Shown in pieces: positions 1-10,932 of a stretch of 64,000 nucleotides of DNA. Source of the stretch: Ovis canadensis (lineage: Eukaryota; Chordata; Mammalia; Artiodactyla; Bovidae); the NCBI RefSeq assembly GCF_042477335.2, contig NC_091247.1, forward strand, positions 231,087,001 through 231,151,000. The letters are read 5' to 3'. Below the pieces are notes generated by a model, which was not told the DNA's origin, searched no databases, and saw only the letters and a list, made by a program, of their open reading frames with translations. The position numbers were made by a program, and so were the translations under genes. Each line of letters opens with the position of its first letter. The stretch's first letter is position 1.

Positions 1-3000
1 CGTGGGAAGCCGAGGGTGCCTGCAGCCCCCTCAAATGTCAACCAGCAGTGCTGGGGAGTGACCGAAGGGCCTGCTTCACTGACAGGACGGACTCCGCAGG
101 GAACCTCCAGGGTCACGGCGCCCACCCCCGGGGGCCGCCTGCCCTGACCCCTATGCGGAGCCAGTCAGACTGTGAGAGGCCAGGCCCCTGAGAGGAGTGG
201 GGGGTGCTGGCGCAGAGGCCTCCGTGGGCCTGCTGGACATCCTGGCCACCACACCCCCAACCCAACCCAGGCAGGCCCAGCAGGCAGGACACCAAGTCTG
301 CTGCCTGGGGTCAGGCCTGGGGCGGGAGCCAGGTGGCCCTGAGCAGCGGCAAATGAGGGGCTGCTGGCCTGGGACGGGGGTTTCCTGGGGGTGGGGAGCC
401 TGGCCAGAGAGCAAGTAGAGAATTCCTCCCATTCCTGTCGTTTCCCTGGGATGACTCAGCAGCTGTCCACGGGCAGGGTCTGCTCCACAGCCCCAGGGAT
501 GTGTCCCCCCTGGCTCCCCCGGCCACTCACCCCCAGCCGCGCCCACCTTCCAGCTGCCCGGGCACCCATGCTCTGGGCTTGGCCTCCTGCCCGCCGACCC
601 CTTGCAGACCGTCACAGGGAGCAGGCCCTGGTCCCTGGGGCGGGGCACTCCTACCGGCCATGGGCCCTACCCCGGTGCCCCCATGGGGTGAGGGTGGGGC
701 AGGGGGTTGGGACGGCCGCCGTGGGCTTTTAGGGCTCCCCTCTGGACAGGGGGTCCCGCGTGTCCACCCCTGGCCACATGCCATGCAACACCCTGGTCTC
801 CTCCCTCTGGAGCGGGTGGGACAGCTTCCCTGTGCCCCCCGGGGAGGAAGGGCCGGTGGTGCCTGGCTGGGCTGGCACGGGGCTGAGGAGGAGTGGGAAG
901 GAGGTCCCAGAAGAGCACACGGACGGGGGGGGGCCGTCGGGTGTCTGCACACCACCCCCCGGGGCTGCACCGGCCAGCCACTGTGTGTGCACACGTGGGC
1001 ATATTGCTGCCTGGGCCTTGAGCCTGGCTGACCAGCCACTGGGGCAACCCCCCGGGCCCTGAACACCCCAGCACTGGAAGCCGGTGGGACTGTGGGGCAT
1101 TTAGGGATGAGCCGGGCAGGAGTTGGAGGTGCCCCCTTCAGAGAGGCCCACTCAGCTCCTGCGCCCCACCCCCACTGTCACTTCCTGGGAATCGAGGACG
1201 GGCCCTGAGGCTGGAAACCAGCCCAGTCACTTCTGCTGAACCGGATGCTCTGCCCAGGCCGCCTCGGGCCCCGGGAGCAGGGTGCCAGGGAACCGCGGGT
1301 GGAGACAGAGACAGCTCCGACTCGGGCTCCGGGGTCCCTCGGGCTCGCCCAGTCGGTGCTGAGTCTAAATTTGGGGGGCCGGCCCAGAGCTCCAGCAGCC
1401 CTGGAGCTCCTGTTGCAGCTCTTGCCCCCTTCCCTCCCAGCCCCCAGGACTACGCGGTCAGCCAGGAAAGGCCGCCGGCCTTGCTCAGGGTCGCCAGACT
1501 CTCCCCATCATCCCCCACAGGCCTGGGCAACAACCCCTGGACACCGTGGTTCCTGGTGGGCTGCGCTCTGATCTGAAGGCCCTGGGCCCTTCGGTGCCCT
1601 GTGCAGGCTGGCACTGGGCTGCCTCTGGGAGCCTGACTGGGTCCCTCCAGCCGGAGCTGCAGTGGGGAGAGTCTGGAAGGCCCCATGGGCCCCCCAGGGC
1701 CTGTCTGGCAGGCCTGTCCCCTGCTCTGGCCTGGCTCCATGCTCGGCCTGTGGCCACCAGTGTTCAGCGGCTGCCCACAGGCCTGGGTCTGCTCCAGCGG
1801 GTGAGGAAGAAGGCCAGCTGCCACTCGGGTCAGGGAGCCTGGGCCCCAGAGCAGGGTGCTGAGCCCCACCAAGTGAGCCCGCAGCAGTGCAGCCTTCTTT
1901 CTCCACCGGCAGAAGGTGGACCACGCTCTGTCTTCCTTGGAACAACGACCCCCCACCGCCACGCCCAGGTGTGGAGGGCTCTTCCCTAGCTCTCTTATTC
2001 CCGAACCCTTAAAGGAGAGGACCACAAGGACTGGGGCGCCAGGCTTTTGGGCTCTGAGCTGTGTGGGTGTGGCCTTGGGGCTGGTAGGGAGGGGCCGGAT
2101 CGAGCCTGACCTGAAACTGTCATCCCTCCTGCTGTGCTTTCCAAGCCTGATCCATTCTTGGGCAGGGCTCCCGCCTTGGCGGTGACAGCCTCCTATCTTC
2201 CTGGCGGGGCCAGCTGCCGCCCAGGGGCTCATCCTTCTCTCCGACAGCCCCCAGACACCACTCTCTCTGTAGCGCGGCGTCAGCGTGGAATGGAGGGGTG
2301 CGTGCATGTGCTGAGCCTGAGCGGTTACACAGCAAATACTCACTGAGCACGTGTCTCCAAGGCGGTCGCTGCGTCTTGACCCCGCGTTTGCTGTGACCAG
2401 GCCCTCCCGGGTCCTTGCTCTGGACAGTCGGAAGGTCCACTTGAGCGGGCAGTCTTCTGTGGCCTGAGTGTGGCCTGACCACTCATCCTGGCACTGAAGG
2501 AAACTCCCCCAAGACGAGGTCATTCCTGCCGCTGGCCCTGGGCCCCAAGGTCTCCACGGGCCCCTGGTCAGCTCCCAGCAGCACAGCTCTAACCCCGCCT
2601 GGCTGCGTGCCCCTCCCCCATCCTGGTTCGGCCCTCCAGACTCAGCCGCGCTCTGCCTGCTCCTTCAGAAAGCCCCCAACACGGGCCCCGCGTGGCCCCT
2701 GGAGCCGCATGCAAGCCAGAGGCACTCACAGGCCGGCTGGCCTAGCCTCCTGCTCCGTGGGGGTCCCCCTCTAAGGCTTCTTCTGTGTCCCTTCGTCGTC
2801 CATGCTAGGGGCCGAGCAAGACCCAACCCACCCAGCACCACCCACAAAGGCCGCCCAAGGCTCCCTGGCCGGGTCTCAGAGGCTGTGTCTGCTGCTGGGT
2901 TGGGGCACGGGGCTCCTGCAGAGGGCGGCCCCACTGCCCCCAGCCCCCTGTCCCGTGCCTGCGCCTTTGGGGTAAGCACGCTCCTCTGCCCCAGTCCCAC

Positions 3001-4349
3001 CCAAGCTGGGCTCCTTGACCTTGAGGGTCTCGGCACAGAGGTGGTAGAGCTGCCACTCTGCGGGGCCCTGCCCCAGGCCTCCCCATCCAGGAGCCCCCAG
3101 ACTCTGTGAAATCTGGGCCTGGGCGCAGGACAAGTCTTAGGCATCCACCGCGCAGCCGAGAAGCACGTCAGAGTGGCTCCTCCTCCTGGCCTACTGAGGG
3201 GTGGCCAGAGGCCCCTCAGAAGGGGACCCCCAGGCAGGGTGAGCGGGGTGAGGCCCCAGCAAAGTGGCCAGAGAGCTGGTCCAGGGCCAAGGCTGTGCCC
3301 ACTGCCTGGGGCGGCCTGGCCCCGGAGCCTGGCGGAGGGCCGAGGTGAGGACACCACCCCTCCGGCCCGGGCGGCCCCCGAGGTCTGGGCTCTGCCCGTC
3401 ACCGCCAGCCCCAGGCTGGGGCGGGGCGCTCTAGCCCAGCGGGGTTCGGGGTCAGGCCCACCTGGACTCCAGCCTCTCCCCAGGTTGGGCATCCCACAGC
3501 ACTGCCGATTTTTCCAGGTCCCCTTTGCCAAGACCCAGGTGACCACTGCCAGGCGCCTTGAGGTGGCATGCACAAGGGTGGTGGGAGGTGGGGTACCGAG
3601 AGGAGCTGGCAGCTCTTGAACTTGGCCTGGGGTCAGGTCAGGCAGGGGGCTCCCGGGCAGGGTGACCCGGGTTCCCACAGGCCGCCAGCCACAGCCCCCG
3701 CTGACTCTGGCCCCAGCACAGCCGGCCCTGTCGCCTCTGGGGCACACTGAGAAACGCTGGCTCTGCTGGTTCCGCTCCTCAGTGGGTGAGAGGCCAGGAC
3801 GGGGGCAGAGGGGGCAGAGGGAAGGTCTGTCCTGCTTCAGCCCGGCTGCAGACACAGGGACGCCTGTGCCACGAGGCGTGCAGCCCAAGCCGGTCGTGGA
3901 GCTCTCGGGGACCGGCCTGGGGTTGCCCAGACGGCGCTGGGGTGAAGCTGGGCGCTATCAAGCCAGGCCCCGCGGGCTGCAGAGGGCTCCAAGACAGGGG
4001 TGGAGGCGGGACAGGGCTCAGGGGGCAAGTCACCAGGCTCCCCTGCCAGCCAGGCGTTCCTGGAGGATGGGAGGTGGGACACTGACGTGCGGGTGCCGGG
4101 AAGACCTGGTGGCTGAGGGGCAAGGACAGGGGTCAGGGGCAGGGAGGAGGTCCTCCAGGCACCAGCGGGGTGGAGAGGCATGGAGAGTCCAGGGCAGGGC
4201 TGAGCAACCCCACAGGATGGCCAGGGTGAGCTGGAGGGGCCAGGTGAGGAGGCCCTGGTTGCTGGCACGGGGACTGAGTGGGGCGAGGGGGACAAGGGCC
4301 CAGACCCAGAGCCTGTGCTGGCCCGCTGCTCCCTGCTGTGACTCCAGAC
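1..4349. other. GC-rich intergenic DNA upstream of PIM3, no gene recognised
   Basis: This stretch is G+C-rich and has many long open frames on both strands, but none shows recognisable domain residues or a convincing exon with consensus splice sites. Open frames of several hundred bases are expected by chance here because AT-rich stop codons are scarce. By synteny the next gene upstream would be CRELD2, but none of its EGF-like exons are visible. I see no tRNA, SINE or LINE signature. Confidence 0.6.
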
Positions 4350-4853
4350 TGTAAGCGTGCGTAAGCGTGTGATGGTGTGTATGCGTGTCCATGTGTGAGT
4401 ACCCGTGTGTATGAATGTCCGTGAGTGTGCATAAGCGTCCACGTGTATGTGTCCTTGAGTGTCCATGTGCGTGTGTATGTGTGTGCGTGAGTGTATATGA
4501 GTGAGTGTCCTTGAGTGTCCATGTGCACGAGTGTATGCGAATGTGTGCGTGAGTGTGCATGAGTGTCTGTATGAATGTGTGCGTGCGTGGCCGTGTGAGT
4601 ACCCACGTGTATGAATGCCCGTGAGTGTGCATGAGTGTCCGTGAACGTGCATGTTCATGGTGTGTGTGAATGCCCTTGAGTACACGAGTGTCCGTATGCA
4701 TGAGTATGTGAGTATGAATGTGTCCGTGAGTGTCCGTGAGTGTCTGTGAGTGTCTGTGACTGTCCGTGAGTGTCGAGTGCCCGTGAGTGTGTATGAATGT
4801 GTGCGTGACTGTCCGTGTCTATGAGTGTCCGTGAGTGTGTATGTGTGTGGATG
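4350..4853. repeat. TG-rich minisatellite with degenerate ~10-bp unit
   Basis: About 500 bp are built from variants of GTGAGTGTCC and TGTGTGCGTGAG, with alternating purine/pyrimidine runs. The array is degenerate: units interrupt, and the register shifts among GTGAGTGTCC, GTGAGTGTCT and CATGAGTGTC. On the minus strand it produces artificial His/Thr/Ser-rich open frames that should not be taken as proteins. Flanking DNA is ordinary GC-rich sequence. Confidence 0.9.
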
Positions 4854-7149
4854 GGAGACAAGGTGGAGACAGAGGCTACCTGCCCTCCAGCCTCCTCTTC
4901 CTCCCTGATCCAGGGAGGACAGTCCAGCTCTGGTCACCATGGCAACAGCCGCCCCTCCTGCCCCCAGGGCAGGGTGACCTTGTGGGGCTGTGCAGGGCCA
5001 GGAAGGGTTGTTTCCAGGGTGGGGCGGGGCTGCAGCCCCCGGGGCAGATCCAAATTGCTCCCCACACTTAGGAAACACCTGCCTAGAGAAGACACGGGAA
5101 GCCTGAAGAGGCACCCGGCCCCCCTGCAAGGCGGCCCCTCTCTGCAGAACGGCCCGCTGGACGCGGGGGGCTCGCAGCACGCTGGCCTGAGCTGCAGGCA
5201 TGCCCGGGGTGGCGGGGGGCCGAGGGACCAGGCCCGACTTCTGCCCGGCCTCTGCCGTCAGCGAGGTGGCCTGGTGCCTCAGCCGAGCCCCACTCCGGGA
5301 GCTCCTCCCACAGCCACAGGAGTGGCCCCAGCTCTGCTGCCCGTAAAGTTGCTGCCCTGGGCCAGGCCCGCCTGTGGGGCCCAGGGTTATTTTTAAGGCC
5401 CACCGGATGGGCCTTCCAGGAACCAGGAAAAAACAGGCAGGGCTTGACAACCTACCCTGAGGGGATGTGGCTGGAAGAGGGGTGTGGATCAGACCTGCAG
5501 TGAAGAGCTGGCCTGGGGTAACTGACCAAGGGCGGTGCGTGGGGCAGAAGGGTGAGGGGCCCTTGGCACTCAGACCTGGCTTTACCTTTCTGTGTAAGGA
5601 GGGCAGAGGCCTCACATCTGGGAAAATCCCTCAGAGCCTCCACGTGCCAAGCTGAGAAATAGGGTGGGCCATGCCTGCCAGGACGATAGAGACAGAGGAG
5701 GTGTCACTGGGCGGGGTCATCTCAGGCCTACTCCTGGGGACAGACAGGACCTGAAAGAGGGCCCCTGCAGGACATCCCCTGGTAGGGAGGGGGGTCTGGC
5801 TCCGTTCTGACCCTCAGGGATTCACACTGCACGCAGGACACACACACCACAGCACGTCTACAACACACAAGAGTCTGGAAGAGACGAAGGCTCCGAGTAA
5901 ACCTCCCTCTCAGGAAAGAGGCCGCCTCCTGCCCTCTCCTCCACTCCCAGACCAGGCGGGAGACCCCGCCCCACTCCCAGAGGCCCCAGGGGCTTCCAGA
6001 GGTGGCTCAGCCCACCTCAGGGCTGGGGCAAGAGACACACACATCGCCCCTTTCTGAACGAGAGTGAACCCTGCTCTGAGTCTGAGGAGACTCAAGGTCT
6101 TCAGATCAAGACTCCGGAGCTGGCGGGGGCAGGGGTAGCCCTCCTACCAGGTTGCCGGCCTCCCAAGCCTGACTCCCCAGGTCAGGACACCCAAGGCACT
6201 CACATGGGGGGCTGGAGGCCCACGGGGAGGCCACGGGGGGCTTTGGCCCCTGTTGACAGGGTTGGAGTTACCCTCAGAGTTACATCTTGATACCGAGACC
6301 CAGGACACGCTACAGCACTCCTTCCCTCCCCAGCCCAGGGCAGGCCATGGGTCCAGGGACCTGCAGCAGCCTGACCCCAGGAGGAAGACCCTGTGGACCA
6401 CGCACTGGTCCCCGAAAAAAACCCACAGGAAGATGGGAGTCTCTGGATTCCGCTGCAGAGGTGGGCACCCTGCCTCGGATTTGACCCTGTGAGTGGCCCT
6501 TACCAGCCTGGTGGCAACGAAGCGGTGTGACTTGGGGCAGGCTGGGCATGCTGAGGGAGCCAGCAGGCTGGCAAGGGCCTCTGAGGCACATGCTTGGAGG
6601 GCACGCCTGAAGGCAACCTCTGGGGGGCCCAGGGATGGGGCTGCAATGATGTGACCCCAGCCTGGCCCCCAGGGGCCACGCCGAGTACCTGCAGTGCCAG
6701 AAGGACCGGCACCTAGACCTCTTGGCTCCCCCAATCCTCAATCCTCTCTGGATGGCTGTGGGAAGCAGCGGGCGTCCTGGGCTCAGCCAGGGGGGCTGCT
6801 CACACCTGAGCTGCTCAGGCCGGTGGTGACCTTGGGCTGAGGACAGCAACCCGTGGGGCCGGATGGGTCTGTGCTGTACAGAAGGCGGAGAACGGGCTCA
6901 GGTCCAGGCCACGGCCGTGAAGACCTGGGCTGATGCCAGCCCTGACACAGGCGGTCAAGGCGGCCTCCCTGCTAAGGTGGACAGCAACTGGGCCTGGTGG
7001 GCAGCCAGGTGGGTGGAGCGCAGGGGAGGGCCCTGCAGGCACGGGGACAGCAGGGCAAAGGTCCCCGGGGGCAGGCACGGTCAGGAAGGCCCTCGGGCTG
7101 CAGGTGTGAGGTCAGGCCGAGTGGGGACTGTAGCCCGGGGTGGGCAGGA
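4854..7149. other. Intergenic DNA before the PIM3 CpG island
   Basis: Mixed GC-rich sequence with no recognisable gene. A short CA-rich patch lies near 5838-5870. G+C and CpG density rise towards the right-hand end, where the PIM3 island starts. The open frames here lack splice context and domain signatures. Confidence 0.55.
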
Positions 7150-7359
7150 CAGAGCCTCACCCCAGGCGGGGGTTTCGAGTCCAGGGACGCGGCCGCCGGG
7201 CGGCGCTCCTCGGGGGCGCGGACTGCCCAGGGGGCACGAGCACAGCCCTGGGCACCGGAAGCGGACTCCCGACTCCTGCGGCTCCTCGCAGCCCAGCCGC
7301 TACATTCCCTGCGGGGCCACCGGCCCCGGGCCGGTCTCGCCGGTGACCTTCCCAGCGCG

Positions 7360-7401
7360 GCCTGAGGAGGGGCTCTGGCCGCCTGAGGAGGGGCTCTGGC
7401 C
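7360..7401. repeat. 21-bp perfect tandem duplication just upstream of the CCAAT modules
   Basis: The unit GCCTGAGGAGGGGCTCTGGCC occurs at 7360-7380 and again, identically, at 7381-7401. It directly precedes the 71-bp duplicated promoter modules, so the promoter contains two adjacent independent tandem duplications. Confidence 0.9.
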
Positions 7402-7415
7402 GCGCCCCGCCCGGG

Positions 7416-7556
7416 CGTCGCCATTGGCTAGGCCCCTTGCCCTTCGCAAAGGCAGGCTTCCATTGGCTCCTGCGGCCCCGCCCTGGCGTCGCCATTGGCT
7501 AGGCCCCGTGCCCTTTGCAAACGCGGGCTCCCATTGGCTCCCGCGGCCCCGCCCCG
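7416..7556 (+). promoter_or_regulatory. PIM3 proximal promoter: 71-bp tandem duplication with paired CCAAT boxes and GC boxes
   Basis: Four inverted CCAAT boxes (ATTGG) lie near 7423, 7462, 7494 and 7533. They form two copies of one module: the first box pair recurs exactly 71 bp later. Each unit carries GCCATTGGCTAGGCCCC, a CTTCGCAAA or CTTTGCAAA element, a second CATTGGCTCC and a GGCCCCGCCC GC box. CCAAT boxes bind NF-Y and usually sit 60-100 bp upstream of transcription starts, so initiation is expected at about 7600-7650. No TATA box is seen. The start site is inferred, not observed. Confidence 0.75.
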
Positions 7557-7775
7557 AGCGCGGGAGCTGCGCGGGCGTGGGCACCCGTGTGCGCGCGGAG
7601 GAGTGACGCGCGCGCGACGCGCCCCGCCGCGCCGTGCGCCTCCGCGGCCTCGCTCCCGCCAGCTAGTCCCAGCCGGTTCGCCGCGCCCTTGGTCTGCCCC
7701 GCCCACCCCGGAAGGCTCGCCGCCGCCCGGGCGGAGGGGGGCGGGGCCAGGTTTGGCCCGCCCCCGCGGAGGGAT

Positions 7776-8060
7776 ATGCGCGGCCGCGGCCCAAAACCCC
7801 GGGGCGCGGCGGCCGGCGCGTGTGAGAGGCTCGGCCTGCGTTGCGTCCGCGCGGTCCCCGCGGGGCTTTGCCGGGCACTGTGCCGCGCGGGCGGCCTCGC
7901 CCGAGCTCGGAGACCGGCACGCCCTACCGCTCTCCGGGTCGGGGCTCCGCGCGGTCCCGGGAGGCCGCTCTCCCGCGTCCGCCGCCGCGCGGGGAGCCGG
8001 GCCGGGCGAGAGGCGGCGCGGAGACCTGGAGCCGAGGTCCGCGCCCGGCCGCCGCCCGCG
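7776..8060 (+). other. PIM3 5'UTR segment with an upstream ATG in frame with the kinase (possible 95-residue N-terminal extension)
   Basis: An ATG at 7776-7778 is followed by 95 codons without a stop, running directly in frame into the canonical PIM3 ATG at 8061. The predicted segment is rich in Arg, Ala, Gly and Pro and has no recognisable domain. The Kozak context has G at -3 and C at +4. PIM1 and PIM2 are known to make longer forms from upstream non-AUG starts; no such form is claimed here for PIM3. Whether mRNA starts upstream of 7776 is inferred from the CCAAT positions. The open frame may simply reflect GC richness. Confidence 0.45.
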
Positions 8061-10019
<1,959 letters not shown>

Positions 10020-10494
10020 GCAGGGCCTGCGCCTGGCGGCGGGGGCCGGAGGGACCCCCTGCCCTGACCAGGCTGTCTGCTCCTTTGCGAAAGCAGTGAT
10101 CTCTGACCCCTGGTGACCTTTGCCTTTGGCACCAACCCGTTTCCTTTGCTTTGAGTGCCTTTTCCAACGCTGCTCTCACGGGACTTGGTTTTCTCAAGCT
10201 CTGTCTGTCCAAAGACACTCCGGACCAAGCCAGGTCCTGCCTGCCCACCGCCGGCGCTTGCCGAGACCGTCCCTCTCCTGTGCCACTCGGGAGCGGGCCC
10301 TGACCGCCCGGCACCTCCGCGTCTGATGTGGGGGACCAGGAGCACTCCGAGTCCTGTGGCCTCATCTCACCTGGGCACAGGGCCCCTGGTGACCCCCCCC
10401 CAACGTCTTGGTGTTCGCCTGGGCGCGACTGCACAAGGAATGCAGCGTTCAGGCCTTGCCGCCCGCCCACCCGATGCGCGTGCGCGTGCAGGCG

Positions 10495-10550
10495 TCTTAT
10501 TTATGGGGTGACCCCGAGGAGGGTTATTTATTGTTTAATTTATTTGTCAA
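10495..10550 (+). promoter_or_regulatory. AU-rich element cluster in the PIM3 3'UTR
   Basis: Three ATTTA pentamers occur at 10499-10503, 10526-10530 and 10538-10542. The middle one is embedded in the full nonamer TTATTTATT (10524-10532). A further ATTTA lies at 10810-10814. Such elements recruit TTP/ZFP36- or HuR-type proteins and set mRNA half-life, which suits a kinase controlled by abundance. Confidence 0.75.
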
Positions 10551-10926
10551 GGTTTCTCCCTCCCAGCAGCCCTACCTCCTTAAGGCCTGCGGGCGGAGGA
10601 GGGGGGTGGCTGTGCGTATGGACCCCAGGCCCCAGTCCTTCCTGTGTCTGTCAGAAGGTGGGCTGGTACAGTGGCTAATTTAAGGGGTGTGGGTGACCCT
10701 GCCACCTCGAAGCCCTGCGCCAAGGGGGTGGGTTTTAAATTATTGACATTGTACAGTCTGCTTGTTGGCTCTGGAGGTTGGGGGTGGGGGGCAGAGTCTC
10801 AAGCCTTTAATTTATTTCAGCAGCTGTGTGTTTGTGATCCCGGTGTGTGTAGGCACTGTGGATAGGGGCTTCTTTCAGTTCAAAAGTGAGATGTCAGGAA
10901 ATCATATTTTTTATACAGGTATTTCA

Positions 10927-10932
10927 ATTAAA
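10927..10932 (+). terminator. PIM3 poly(A) signal ATTAAA
   Basis: ATTAAA is followed about 20-30 bases later by a GT/T-rich stretch (TCTTGTGTTTTCTG), the expected downstream element. Cleavage is expected near 10945-10955. No AATAAA lies closer to the stop. Confidence 0.8.

Noticed and set aside
2665-3888. 407-codon minus-strand open frame upstream of PIM3
   Set aside because: Length is explained by GC richness. There is no domain, no conserved-looking core and no splice structure.
3837-5615. 592-codon minus-strand open frame with long His/Thr/Ser tracts
   Set aside because: It runs through the TG-rich minisatellite and GC-rich flanks. The repetitive composition comes from the repeat, and there are no domain residues or splice context.
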